From DATARH01 sp963712835 (GTDB lineage: Bacteria; Pseudomonadota; Alphaproteobacteria; ATCC43930; CGMCC-115725): a stretch of 64,000 nucleotides of DNA. Where the stretch lies: assembly GCA_963712835.1 (NCBI GenBank), contig CAVQJJ010000019.1, positions 124,001-188,000 of the forward strand. The letters are read 5' to 3'. Under the pieces are notes generated by a model. It searched no databases. It was not told the origin of the DNA and was given only the letters and a program-made list of their open reading frames with translations. Shown piece after piece: positions 54,015 to 62,882 of this stretch. Position numbers and translations under genes: made by a program. The stretch's first letter is position 1, and every line of letters begins with the position of its first letter.

Positions 54015-54524
54015 TCACTCGGCGAAAGCGCTGAGCAGAATGTCACGCGCGCCTTCATTACCGTCGAGCCCGCGCAGCCGGCGGCTCTTGATCTTCCAGC
54101 CCCCGGCTGTGCGCACGAAATCCCAGCGATTGGCCGATATGCGGTGGACGTGGAATCCGCGTCCTTTCCCGTGGTTGGGCACCTCGAACTCGGGGCCGAC
54201 CCGGTCCGGCACCAGGATCTGCAAATAGGAAATCGCGAACGCCGTGTCGCCGGTGATTCGCACGTAGGGCAGGCCGGAGAAATGCGCGAGGCCTTGGCTG
54301 ATCGCGCGCATGTGCTCGGGGTTGTCGATGCCGCCGGCGTTGGTGCTTTGCCGCTGGGGACCGCCGAACTCGGCGCCACGGTCGAAGGTGCCGTCTTCCG
54401 TCCAGGCATTTGCGACATGGGCGCGCGAACCGGTGTCGGCACTCGGCGGGTGGCCGGCGATCAGATTATAGATTTCGAGGCGATCCTCGATTTCCCGGAT
54501 GCGTTCCTCCAGGCTTTTCGCCAT
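54015..54524 (-). CDS. SnoaL-like (NTF2-fold) protein
   Basis: 169 residues. The N-terminal helices (EERIREIEDRLEIYNLIAGH) and the cone-shaped beta-sheet, with AWTEDGTFDRGAEF and GDTAFAISYLQILV, match SnoaL_4-type NTF2-like proteins. These include small lyases, isomerases and binding proteins of diverse activity; none can be assigned here. It converges with the histidine kinase with nine bases between the stops and follows the TerB-like gene by 13. Confidence 0.75.
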   Translation of the reverse strand: MAKSLEERIREIEDRLEIYNLIAGHPPSADTGSRAHVANAWTEDGTFDRGAEFGGPQRQSTNAGGIDNPEHMRAISQGLAHFSGLPYVRITGDTAFAISYLQILVPDRVGPEFEVPNHGKGRGFHVHRISANRWDFVRTAGGWKIKSRRLRGLDGNEGARDILLSAFAE

Positions 54525-54537
54525 TGCCGCCTCCCGT

Positions 54538-54942
54538 TCAGATTTTCTGAAACCGCGCGCGCGTGCCGCGCTCGATCGCCGCGGCGATCAGCCGGTCGAT
54601 CTCGAAGCTCTCGCGCATCAGCTCGAGCACCTGCAGCTCGTCCTGCGTCGCCGCTCCGTCGGAAGCGATGAGGTCGCAAGCGATGGCATAGGCGGTTTCG
54701 CGCAGCCGCGCCGGCAGCGCCTGCTTGATCGCGGCGAGCGTCGCCTCCAGCCCGTCCTCGCGCGCCAGCATCTCGGCGCAGTCGTTGAGATGACCGGACA
54801 GCTTGTTGCGGTCGAAGCTGTGGAACGCCGGAAGATGGCCGACAATGTCGCCGATAATGTTGCGTTCGGTCGCGGAAATCCGGCTTTCGGCGCCGGTGAC
54901 GATGACCATCGTGTAGATCAGCGCGCCGTGATGGTCGAGCAT
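54538..54942 (-). CDS. TerB-like family protein
   Basis: 134 residues, all-helical. The pattern MVIVTGAESRISATERNIIGDIVGHLP, then IACDLIASDGAATQDELQVLELM with acidic residues is like the metal-binding TerB/tellurite resistance fold. No other ter genes are near, so tellurite resistance should not be assumed. It probably shares a transcript with the downstream NTF2-like gene. Confidence 0.7.
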   Translation of the reverse strand: MLDHHGALIYTMVIVTGAESRISATERNIIGDIVGHLPAFHSFDRNKLSGHLNDCAEMLAREDGLEATLAAIKQALPARLRETAYAIACDLIASDGAATQDELQVLELMRESFEIDRLIAAAIERGTRARFQKI

Positions 54943-55016
54943 AAGCCGGTCCTTTCTGCGAAATCCGCGGACAGATGACGGCGCTGATGGCGATGGTCAA
55001 GCCCAACCCGCAATGA

Positions 55017-57782
55017 TCAACTGCTCTGGTCGAGAAAACGCGCCGTCGCCTCGACCGCTTCATTGAGCGGCACGCGATCAACCCGCACGCCCTCAGGGAA
55101 GGCCGTCAAGAGCCGTGACGGCAATTGCCGGTCGAGCACGACAAAGACGCCGCGGTCGTCGGCGCGCCGGATCAGCCTTCCATAGGCTTGGCGCAGCCGG
55201 AGCCGGGCGATGTGGTCCTCGTAGCCGGCGCCGCCGAAGAACGGTTTGCGCGCGCGATGCAGGATGTCGGGGCGGGGCCACGGCACGCGGTCGAAGACGA
55301 TAAGCCGCAACGACCGACCCGGCACGTCGACCCCGTCGCGCACCGCGTCCGTGCCCAGCAGGCAGGAATTCTCCTCGGCACGGAAAATGTCGACAAGCGT
55401 TGACGGCGACATCGCATCGACATGCTGCGCCAGCAGCAGGATGCCGCGCTCCTCGAGCACGGGCGCGATCCGCTCGTGCACGATTCTGAGCCGGCTGATC
55501 GCGGTGAAGAGGCCGAGCGCGCCGCCTTGCGACGCTTGCATCAGCGCCGCGAACCCGGCGGCAACCTGGCCCATATCGCCGCGTGGGACGTCGTTGACGA
55601 CGATGATCCGCGTTTGCGCCGCGTAGTCGAAGGGCGAAGCGATGCGCGCCGCGCGCGGGCTCGCCGGCAGATGCCGCAGCCCGCTTGCCGCCTCGGCGAG
55701 GTTCCAGGCGAGCGTCGGATCGCTCTCGCCGTCGGTCAGCGTCGCCGACGTCACGACGATGCCGTGCGCCGGCTGCGCGACGTGACGGACGAAAGGGATG
55801 CCCGGATCGACCCAGTTGCGGTTGAGCGCGATGTCGGTCTCGTTGCCCTCGAACCGGTCGAGCGCCAGCCACTCGACGCTTTCGGCGCCAGCCGGTTCAC
55901 CGAGCTCGCGCAGCAGCGCGCTCCACGAGCCGAGCTGGATCGCCGCGCGCCGCTCGATGCCGCGGATCGCGGCGTCGAGCCGCTGCCGCATCGTCGGATC
56001 GGGCGGGTTCTCCGCATCTTCGAGCTGCTTGCGCAACAGGCCGACCAGCCGCATCAGCGCGCCCGCCAGCCGGTCGAGCCCTTCCGCCAGCCGCGCCGCG
56101 GCTTCGACCAGCCCCTCGACCGCCGGCCGTGCCTCGGCTTCGAGACCATAGCCGCCGTCCGGGCCGATCGAGCGCGCCAGCACCTGCTGTCGGATGAGGC
56201 CCAAGAAGCTCTCGAACCCAGGCAGCCCGGTGCCCTCGGCGATGCGTTGGTGCCAGCCGTCGGCGGGCAGGATGCGCGCCGCCACCAGTGCCTCCACCAG
56301 GAGTTTGTTGCCGTCCTCATCGGCTTCGATGAGGTCGCCGATCCGGCGTTGCAGCCCGCGGGCGCGGGACCGCGTCGCCTCGGCGCCAAGTATCCAGCGC
56401 CGCAACTCGCGTCCCTCGCGCCCCGACAGCCGCACCGAGAACGCCGAGTCTGCGGCCTCGAGCAGATGATGGCCCTCGTCGAACACATAGCGGCTTGGCA
56501 CCGTGCCGTCATCGAGCCCGCCGAGCGCGGCCTGCGCCATGACCAGCGCGTGGTTCGCGACGACGAGCCGCGCGTGGCGTGCGGCGCGCACATTCTTCTC
56601 GACAAAGCATTTGCGGAAATGCTGGCAGGCCGAGTGCACGCACTCGCCGCGCCGGTCGGCCAACGCCGCAACCCGGTAGCCGCCGATCAGCTCGCCGAGC
56701 CAGCCTGGGAAATCCCCCGCGACAAGGTCACCCGCCTCGGTCGCCAGCACCCAACGCGCGATCAGCGCCAGCGGCGCCGAGGGTTGTGCGCGCGACATCG
56801 TCGCCCGCACTGCATCCTCGTAATTTAAGAGGCAGAGGAAATTCTCGCGCCCCTTGCGGATGACGATCCGCCGGCGCCTCTGCACGGGATCGGGATAGAG
56901 CCGGCCGAGCTCTGCGGCGATCTGCGCCTGGAGGTTGCGGGTATAGGTCGAAATCCACACCGTGCCCTGGTTCTTCTCCGCCCAGAGGCTCGCCGGCGCG
57001 ATATAGCCGAGCGTCTTGCCGACCCCGGTGCCGGCCTCGGCAAGCACTGCCTGCGGCTGGTCGGGATGTTCGCGCGGCAGAAAGGCGCCGGCGACCGCCG
57101 CGGCGTAATCCGCCTGCTGTGGCCGGGTCTCGGCGCCTTCGCCGAGCAGCAGCGCGAGACGGCGGCGCGCCTCGTCGGCGCCGACCGGGTCGTTGCCCGG
57201 CGGCGGAGGGGGCGCGCGCTCCTGCCATTCGTCGAGCGCCTGCCAAGCCCGCAGCCCCACCGCGCGGCGCTGGTCGGTTTGCGGCAGCGCCGCCAGTACC
57301 GCCGGGCCCCAGGCCCAGCCGGCGCGATCGGCGATCTCGGCGATTGCGCGGACATTTGGGTCGGTCTCCTGGCCCAGCTCCTGGAGCAGCGCGCGCGCCG
57401 CCGTCGCCAGCGCGACACAGGCCTCGGCCGAGGTCTCCGGCGCGGTCAGCCCGAGCGCCGTCGCCAGCCCGCGCGGCGTCGGCACGCAGAATTTCGCCGG
57501 GCGGACAAAAGCGAACAGCTCCAACAGGTCGAGCGCGGCGAAGCCGGCAATGTCGAGCCGTCGCGCGGTGGCGCGCGCGTGGCACACCATCGCGGTCTCG
57601 CTCGCGAGCCGCGCTTTTGCTTCGTCGGGCGACAGCGCCTCGATCTCGCCGTCGGGCGACAGCCACACGACCTCGCGGTAGCCGGCAACCAGTGCCGGTG
57701 CGCGCGGGACGAGGAGGCGCGCCGGGCTGGATGAGTTCGGGGCGCTTTCCGACGCGGCGATGCTCGGATAGCCTGATGGCAT
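55017..57782 (-). CDS. ATP-dependent DNA helicase, DinG/XPD family
   Basis: 921 residues. Superfamily 2 helicase with iron-sulfur cluster. Walker A is AEAGTGVGKTLGYIAPAS, the DEAH box reads DEGHHLLEAADSAFS, and four cysteines between them (one in ENFLCLLNYE, then ECVHSACQHFRKC) should bind the 4Fe-4S cluster. Motifs V/VI include LLGTDAVRDGVDVPGRSL and QAYGRLIRRADDRG. It unwinds 5'-3', perhaps at R-loops and damaged forks. The N-terminal 230 residues form an extra domain common in alphaproteobacterial versions. Its ATG overlaps the divergent DUF952 start region. Confidence 0.93.
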   Translation of the reverse strand: MPSGYPSIAASESAPNSSSPARLLVPRAPALVAGYREVVWLSPDGEIEALSPDEAKARLASETAMVCHARATARRLDIAGFAALDLLELFAFVRPAKFCVPTPRGLATALGLTAPETSAEACVALATAARALLQELGQETDPNVRAIAEIADRAGWAWGPAVLAALPQTDQRRAVGLRAWQALDEWQERAPPPPPGNDPVGADEARRRLALLLGEGAETRPQQADYAAAVAGAFLPREHPDQPQAVLAEAGTGVGKTLGYIAPASLWAEKNQGTVWISTYTRNLQAQIAAELGRLYPDPVQRRRRIVIRKGRENFLCLLNYEDAVRATMSRAQPSAPLALIARWVLATEAGDLVAGDFPGWLGELIGGYRVAALADRRGECVHSACQHFRKCFVEKNVRAARHARLVVANHALVMAQAALGGLDDGTVPSRYVFDEGHHLLEAADSAFSVRLSGREGRELRRWILGAEATRSRARGLQRRIGDLIEADEDGNKLLVEALVAARILPADGWHQRIAEGTGLPGFESFLGLIRQQVLARSIGPDGGYGLEAEARPAVEGLVEAAARLAEGLDRLAGALMRLVGLLRKQLEDAENPPDPTMRQRLDAAIRGIERRAAIQLGSWSALLRELGEPAGAESVEWLALDRFEGNETDIALNRNWVDPGIPFVRHVAQPAHGIVVTSATLTDGESDPTLAWNLAEAASGLRHLPASPRAARIASPFDYAAQTRIIVVNDVPRGDMGQVAAGFAALMQASQGGALGLFTAISRLRIVHERIAPVLEERGILLLAQHVDAMSPSTLVDIFRAEENSCLLGTDAVRDGVDVPGRSLRLIVFDRVPWPRPDILHRARKPFFGGAGYEDHIARLRLRQAYGRLIRRADDRGVFVVLDRQLPSRLLTAFPEGVRVDRVPLNEAVEATARFLDQSS

Positions 57783-57786
57783 GGTG

Positions 57787-58123
57787 ATGATCTACCACAT
57801 GTGCCGCGCCGACGAATGGGCAGCGGCGGTCAAAAGCGGAACCTATCGTGGCTCGTCGCAGGATTTAGCCGACGGCTTCATCCATTTCTCGACCGCGGCA
57901 CAGATCGTCGAGAGCGCGCATAAGCATCGCGCCGGCCAGGACGGGTTGCTGCTCCTCGCGCTTGAGGCCGACCGGCTCGGCGACCGGGTCAAATGGGAGC
58001 CCTCACGCGGCGGCGACCTCTTCCCGCATCTCTACGGCCCGCTCGATCCCGCCGAATTCGGCGAGTGTTCGTCCGCTGCCGCTCGGCGCGGACGGGGCCC
58101 ATGTGTTTCCCGAGCTTACCTGA
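57787..58123 (+). CDS. DUF952 family protein (frameshifted near 58066)
   Basis: 111 residues once one base is removed. MIYHMCRADEWAAAVKSGTYRGSS, ADGFIHFSTAAQIVESAHKH and the HLYGPLDP motif are diagnostic of DUF952. After EFGE the frame breaks; dropping the T at 58066 gives VRPLPLGADGAHVFPEL and a stop at 58121. The function of the family is unknown; the fold resembles ADP-ribosyltransferase-like glyoxalase-size domains. ATG at 57787 is preferred; one at 57781 overlaps the divergent helicase start. It overlaps the end of the hemolysin III gene by eight bases. Confidence 0.8.
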
Positions 58124-58835
58124 GCGCCGCCGCCCGCAGCACCACGCCATGGAGGATCGCCGCGTAGTGGCACACCGCCGCGGCGATCACCATCGTGTGC
58201 CAGATCGCGTTGCGGTAGCGCAGCGAGCGCCGCGTCCTGACGGCCGCGCCGAGCCCGTAGATCGCCAACCCGGCGATGATGAGGATCAGCGACGCCGGAT
58301 CGATCGCCCGTAGCACCGGGACAAGGCCGACCAACACGGTGCCGGCGATGAACAGATAACCGGGGGCCGAGAAACCGGGAAATTGCAGCGGCCGGGTCAG
58401 TTTGTAGATCGCGCCGCTGACCGCGCCCAGCCACACCAGCGACGTGATCGCGACGGCGGAGCCGCCGGGCAGCAGCGTGGCGGTGAACGGGGTGCAGGTT
58501 CCGGCGATCGCCAGATAAATCGCGGCGTGGTCGAACTGGCGCAGGCGCCCGCGTTCGATACGCAGCCTCACGTGGTAGAACGCGGTCGAGCAGGCGAACA
58601 GAGCGACCAGCGTCACCGCGTAAGCCGAACAGGCGAAAAACACCGCGCGGTTCGCCGAGCGGCCGGCCATGTCGAGCAGCACCGGAATCCCGCCAATGCA
58701 TAGGATCAACGCTGCGAGATGAACCCAGCGATCGGCGGCGATGTCCTCAGGCCGGAAATAACCGCGAAACGGCGGCGTAGCAGGCGCAGCTAGATTATCG
58801 CGCCGTGGCGCCCCTTGCTCCTTCTGGAAGGCCAT
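58116..58835 (-). CDS. Hemolysin III / PAQR family membrane protein
   Basis: 239 residues from the ATG at 58835. Seven hydrophobic helices with the family's metal residues: Ser and His in CSTAFYHVRL, Asp and His in FDHAAIYLAIAGTCTPF and two His in AIWHTMVIAAAVCHYAAI. Homologues are related to adiponectin receptors and may be lipid hydrolases; the hemolysin name comes from Bacillus cereus. The frame continues upstream without a stop into the decayed HEPN gene. Confidence 0.9.
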   Translation of the reverse strand: MAFQKEQGAPRRDNLAAPATPPFRGYFRPEDIAADRWVHLAALILCIGGIPVLLDMAGRSANRAVFFACSAYAVTLVALFACSTAFYHVRLRIERGRLRQFDHAAIYLAIAGTCTPFTATLLPGGSAVAITSLVWLGAVSGAIYKLTRPLQFPGFSAPGYLFIAGTVLVGLVPVLRAIDPASLILIIAGLAIYGLGAAVRTRRSLRYRNAIWHTMVIAAAVCHYAAILHGVVLRAAALR

Positions 58836-59223
58836 ACGCTTCGGGGCCTTCAAACAGGCCGCGTCGAGGACCAACTGAAAACGCCGCGCCGCTTCGGGGA
58901 GCCGCGCATAGACATAATCTGCAAGACCCTCGCTGTAGGTGTGGACGGTAAGTTGCGTAACACCGTCAGGTCGATCCAGAAAGGGTCATTCTCCAGAACG
59001 CCATTCTTGAACGCCGCGCGAAAGCAAGCCCGCGGTGACGTGCAAACCGCGTTGTGCTCTTCCTCAAAAAAGCTTTGAGGTACTTCCAGCACAGCTCGAA
59101 CGAGATCTCAAAGCGCTGGATCGCGCAATCCCGCACGATGTCGTCTTTGGGGAACGCCGGCGCCTGTTCCAGGCGAGTAACCGCAGCCGCGAAATCCTCG
59201 CGCAACGATTCGCTTTTCTTCAT
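58836..59223 (-). pseudogene. HEPN/HI0074-like nucleotidyltransferase partner, two frameshifts
   Basis: The start (MKKSESLREDFAAAVTRLEQ) is coupled by ATGA to the nucleotidyltransferase. The family pattern appears over three frames: FEISFELCWKYLKAFL, then EEEHNAVCTSPRACFRAAF...LTVLRN, then TVHTYSEGLADYVYARLPEA. One base is missing at a T-run near 59080 and one near 58950, the second within the HEPN motif RNLTVH (RN-x3-H). No stop of its own is seen before the hemolysin frame. HI0074-type proteins are substrate or toxin partners of minimal nucleotidyltransferases. It looks inactivated. Confidence 0.7.
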
Positions 59224-59520
59224 AGCGGCGCGCGATGCCGCGCCACCCGGCGGAACTTTTCCGGCACTCGCGCGAAATCGACGATTTCGATCGTGTAGAG
59301 GGTCGGCGCCTCTTCGAGTTCATCCTCGATCCGCGACATGGTTTCGAGCTGCACGGGGCCGGGGCCTTCGACGCCGATGTCGATGTCGGAGCGCTCATGC
59401 GCCCGTCCCTTGGGCACGCGAGCCGAACAGGAAGATGCGATAGGCGGGGTCGGGTACATGCCGCCGCACGATCGCCGCGGCGAAGCTCGCTGCCTCTTCG
59501 GGGTCGCAAAGCGCTTTCAT
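59220..59520 (-). pseudogene. Minimal nucleotidyltransferase (MNT/HI0073-like), frameshifted near 59413
   Basis: 99 residues once one base is removed. It reads MKALCDPEEAASFAAAIV...RIFLFGSRA and then, in the next frame, KGRAHERSDIDIGVEGPG. Dropping one G of the GGG at 59412-59414 gives the complete GSRAxGxAxxxSDIDI motif of nucleotidyltransferases. HEPN-MNT pairs often act as toxin and antitoxin, the MNT adding AMP to the HEPN toxin. The pair lies between GH6-like and hemolysin III genes. Confidence 0.75.
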
Positions 59521-59565
59521 GGCGGCAATCACAGCGTAAATGCCACCAAGCGCCTTGCTCAGGAC

Positions 59566-60402
59566 TCAGGTTTGCGGGTTCGGCCGGTTGTTGACGAGCG
59601 CCACCGCGTAGTCGTCGAACCACTGGCCGTGCGGCGGCCCGCCGAAGCAGCCGTCGCCGTTGCCGTCGGATTCGCCCGGCCGCTTGATCCACAGATAAGC
59701 GTCGAGCCGTGGATAGCCGGAACGGTCGACATCCCAGGCCGGGTTGAACCCGAGCCCGCGGCCAGGCGGGTTGCAGATCATCGTCGCGTCGTCGGGCGGA
59801 CCGCGGCCATTACGGCCGGTGTCGATGATGTAGGGCTTGCCGCCGACCATGCCGGAAATCGCCTCGGCGTATTGGATGCACTCGCCGGAGCTGCGGCAAT
59901 TGCCGACATTGATCGCGAACCCGTCTGCCTTGGCGATGCCGGCGACATTGAGCGTGTCGGCCATCTGCGCCGCTGGCCGCCAGGCGGCATGACCGGCGTC
60001 GAGATAGACGCGGGTCTGGCGTGACGCCTTTAGCGCATCGACCGAATCCGAGATCGCCGCCGCGTATTGCGTCAGGTATTGCGGCAAAACGTTGGGCTCG
60101 ACGACAACGGCCGAGTGGACCGCCGCGATGACCTGCGCGAAATCGCGGATCCAGGCGGGATAATCCGGCGCCGGGATCGACAAGAGCACGAAGGGCACGA
60201 ACACCGGGTAGGTGCCGGCGGAGGCCGCATTGTGGGCCGCCTGCTCGGCGACAGTCATGCCGTTGCCGTCGCCATAGAGCCAGACCGCCTGAGGCTGCGA
60301 CGCGATCTGATCGATCAGCGCGGCATGCGCCGGGTCGGTCGACTGCAGTCGGGTATAGGCCTGCATCGCCTCGGATTGCGGATCGACAAAGAGACCGGCC
60401 AT
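59566..60402 (-). CDS. Glycoside hydrolase family 6-like protein, catalytic residues altered
   Basis: 278 residues. GH6 landmarks are FVDPQSEAMQA at the N-terminus, VYLDAGHAAWR, CNPPGRGLG, DAYLWIKRPGESDG and the GQWFDDYAVALV end. The EPDSL proton-donor motif reads VVVEPNVLPQ, with Asn (N104) in place of the acid, and the other active loop (usual YDLPDRDC) is PVFVPFVLLSIPAP without the Asp. No signal peptide is present and an in-frame stop lies twelve codons upstream, so the protein seems cytosolic. It may be a non-catalytic GH6 relative that binds a glycan. Confidence 0.8.
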   Translation of the reverse strand: MAGLFVDPQSEAMQAYTRLQSTDPAHAALIDQIASQPQAVWLYGDGNGMTVAEQAAHNAASAGTYPVFVPFVLLSIPAPDYPAWIRDFAQVIAAVHSAVVVEPNVLPQYLTQYAAAISDSVDALKASRQTRVYLDAGHAAWRPAAQMADTLNVAGIAKADGFAINVGNCRSSGECIQYAEAISGMVGGKPYIIDTGRNGRGPPDDATMICNPPGRGLGFNPAWDVDRSGYPRLDAYLWIKRPGESDGNGDGCFGGPPHGQWFDDYAVALVNNRPNPQT

Positions 60403-60509
60403 GCGTGCACGCTCCGTGGCGAAAGCAACCGATGGTTAACCATAACATTATCTGCGTAACTGGGCGATGCCGTCAGCAAAGTCCGCCGACCCGCCGGAGC
60501 GCGGAGGGG

Positions 60510-61838
60510 TCAGCCAGATTCGTCGTACTCGCGCGAAATGTCAGCCCCGGTATGGTCGGGCATGAGGGCTGCCGCGATGACGCTGACGACCGCGCAGGCG
60601 GCGATGTAGATCGCGATCACTTGGCCGGAATGGTATGCCGCGAAAAGCGCGGTGGCGATGATCGGTGCCGGTCCGCCGGCGATGATCGAGGCGAGCTGGT
60701 AGCCGAGCGACGAGCCGCTATAACGCAGCCGTGGGGTGAACGCCTCGGCGATTAGCGCAGCCTGCGGGCCGTACATCATGTCGTGCGGGATCAGCGACAG
60801 CACGATCGCGATGAACACTAGCACCGGCGCAGCGCCGTCGATCATGCCGAAATAGATGAAGCCGAAAATCCCGGTGGTGACCGAGCCGATCAGGTACATC
60901 TTCCGCCGCCCGATACGATCGGAGATGTGGCCCGACAGGGGGATCGTCACGAACGATACGACGGAGGCGACAAGCACCGCCGCAAGGATCAGGTCGCGCG
61001 GCAACTTCAATGTGCCCGTCGCATAAGCAAAGACGAAGGCGGTGAAGATGTAAAAGGGCGCCTGCTCGGCCATGCGGGCGAAGGCCGACAGGATGATCTC
61101 TCTCGGCTGGCGCTTGATGACCTCGGTGATCGGCGCACGCTCGACTTTTCGCTCGGCGACAAGTTTTTGGAACACCGGCGTCTCGAGAATGCCGAGCCGC
61201 ACCCACAGCCCGATCCCGACGAGGATGATGCTGAGCAGGAACGGGATGCGCCACCCCCACACGGAGAACTGATCGCCCGACCAGGTGCTGAAGGCGAGGA
61301 TCGCGAGGTTCGACAGGAACAGACCCGACGGCACGCCGAATTGCGGCCAGGCGGCGACGAGACCGCGGTTGTTTTGGGTGCGGGCCCATTCCATCGCGAT
61401 CAGCACCGAGCCTCCCCACTCGCCGCCGACACCGACGCCCTGGATGACGCGTAAGATGGTCAGCAGCACCGCGCCCCAGACACCGATCGAGGCGTAGCCG
61501 GGGACGAAAGCGATGAGAAAGGTGGCGAGACCCATCGCGAGGAGGGTTGCGATGAGCGTCGCTTTGCGGCCGATCCGGTCGCCGTAATGGCCGAAGATCG
61601 CTGCGCCGATTGGCCGTCCGATAAACCCGATAAAATACGTGCCGAAGGCGGCGAGCGTCGCCGTCAGCGGGTCTTCGTGCGGGAAATAGAGCTTGCCAAA
61701 CACCAGCCCTGCGGCGGTGCCATAAATGAAAAAGTCATACCATTCGATCGTCGTGCCGATCGTGGCGGCGATTACCGCTTTGCGCAGCAGGGCGCTGTGC
61801 GCCTCGGCGCCGAGCGGCGCTGTTGTCGTGGCCGTCAT
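60510..61838 (-). CDS. MFS transporter, metabolite:H+ symporter (MHS) type
   Basis: 442 residues, twelve helices. The start region IGTTIEWYDFFIYGTAAGLVFGK and the loop motif GHYGDRIGRKATLI, with the VIQGVGVGGEWGGSVL segment, are typical of MHS carriers (shikimate, citrate, proline/betaine, alpha-ketoglutarate). Substrate is probably a small organic acid or zwitterion. The next gene upstream on the same strand encodes a PEP mutase/isocitrate lyase-type enzyme 94 bases away, suggesting a carboxylate substrate. Confidence 0.9.
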   Translation of the reverse strand: MTATTTAPLGAEAHSALLRKAVIAATIGTTIEWYDFFIYGTAAGLVFGKLYFPHEDPLTATLAAFGTYFIGFIGRPIGAAIFGHYGDRIGRKATLIATLLAMGLATFLIAFVPGYASIGVWGAVLLTILRVIQGVGVGGEWGGSVLIAMEWARTQNNRGLVAAWPQFGVPSGLFLSNLAILAFSTWSGDQFSVWGWRIPFLLSIILVGIGLWVRLGILETPVFQKLVAERKVERAPITEVIKRQPREIILSAFARMAEQAPFYIFTAFVFAYATGTLKLPRDLILAAVLVASVVSFVTIPLSGHISDRIGRRKMYLIGSVTTGIFGFIYFGMIDGAAPVLVFIAIVLSLIPHDMMYGPQAALIAEAFTPRLRYSGSSLGYQLASIIAGGPAPIIATALFAAYHSGQVIAIYIAACAVVSVIAAALMPDHTGADISREYDESG

Positions 61839-61932
61839 CTCGCGTCCTCCCGCCGAACAAACGCTGCCGCCAGGCGACGGTCCGCGCTGGGCGGCGGTGG
61901 CGACATTTTAGCCGCAGTGGGAGGAGGAGCGC

Positions 61933-62817
61933 TTACTCCGCCGCCTCGCGCTTTTCCTCCGGATTGCGGAAGCGCGTGCGCAGCGCATCCCACTCGTCGG
62001 CGCCGGAAATCTGGAACACCTCTCGCACGGTCATTTCCTTGACCATCTCCGGGTGGCGGCCTTCTGCCTTCAGCGCGGCGAGCGACTGCTCGCAAATGCC
62101 GACGACGTTCTTGATCAGCAGGCCGGGAACGATCGCGAGCTTGTAGCCCATGCGCTCCGCGTCGGCGAACTTGACCTCGGGCGTCTTGCCGCCGCGCACG
62201 ACATTGAGCAGGCACGGCCCCTTCACCAGGCGGGGCACCGCCGCAACTTCGTCTAGCGTCTGCGGCGCCTCGACAAAGACCATGTCGGCGCCGGCCGCGA
62301 GCGCCGCGTTGGCGCGGCTGATCGCCTCGTCAAAGCCGATCACCGCGCGCGCGTCGGTGCGGGCGATGATCGTGAACTCCGAAATCCGCCGTGCCGCAGC
62401 AGCCGCACGGATCTTGGCCAGCCAGTCCTCGCGCGGCACGATCTCCTTGTCGTCGAGATGGCCGCATTTCTTCGGGAAACCCTGGTCCTCGATATGAATG
62501 CCAGCGACGCCGCGCGCCTCATATTCGCGTACCGTGCGCGAGACGTTGAGCTCGTTGCCGTAGCCGGTATCGGCGTCGGCGATGACCGGCAGGTCGACCG
62601 CGGCGGCGATGCGGCCGGCGTTGTCGACCATCTCCGTCATCGTCACCAGGCCGAAATCCGGATAACCGAGCGTCGCCGCGGTGCCGGCGCCGGTCATGTA
62701 GACGCAGTCGAACCCGGCGCGCGCGATCATCCGCGCGGTGATGCAGTCATAGGCGCCCGGCGCGACGATCATTCCACCGCGGCCCAACAGTTCGCGAAAA
62801 CGCGCGGTCTGCGTCAT
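61933..62817 (-). CDS. Isocitrate lyase / PEP mutase superfamily protein
   Basis: 294 residues, TIM barrel. The active-site loop is EDQGFPKKCGHLDDKE, with the family's KKCGH cysteine, and the Mg-site Asp residues are in VIADADTGYGNEL. This points to a C-C lyase (2-methylisocitrate lyase, oxaloacetate decarboxylase or dimethylmalate lyase-like) more than to a phosphonate mutase, which usually lacks that cysteine. No methylcitrate cycle genes are nearby. Probably co-transcribed with the MHS transporter. Confidence 0.85.
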   Translation of the reverse strand: MTQTARFRELLGRGGMIVAPGAYDCITARMIARAGFDCVYMTGAGTAATLGYPDFGLVTMTEMVDNAGRIAAAVDLPVIADADTGYGNELNVSRTVREYEARGVAGIHIEDQGFPKKCGHLDDKEIVPREDWLAKIRAAAAARRISEFTIIARTDARAVIGFDEAISRANAALAAGADMVFVEAPQTLDEVAAVPRLVKGPCLLNVVRGGKTPEVKFADAERMGYKLAIVPGLLIKNVVGICEQSLAALKAEGRHPEMVKEMTVREVFQISGADEWDALRTRFRNPEEKREAAE

Positions 62818-62837
62818 GGCTTCCTCCCATTTACACC

Positions 62838-62859
62838 GTCATTGCGAGCGTAGCGAAGC
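62838..62859. repeat. Partial copy of a dispersed GTCATTGCGAGCG repeat
   Basis: The sequence cgtcattgcgagcg followed by tagcgaagcg is a widespread intergenic repeat in proteobacteria. Here only one arm is present, in the 65-base gap between the PEP mutase-like gene and the phosphoesterase. Confidence 0.55.
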
Positions 62860-62882
62860 GTCCCGGCCGGGGAAATAGCGGT

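Noticed and set aside
54538..54942. Tellurite resistance locus
   Set aside because: Only a distant TerB-like fold is present, with no TerC, TerD or TerZ neighbours, so a resistance role is unsupported.
58836..59520. A working toxin-antitoxin module
   Set aside because: Both genes are broken as given, including the HEPN catalytic motif. It is reported as decayed.
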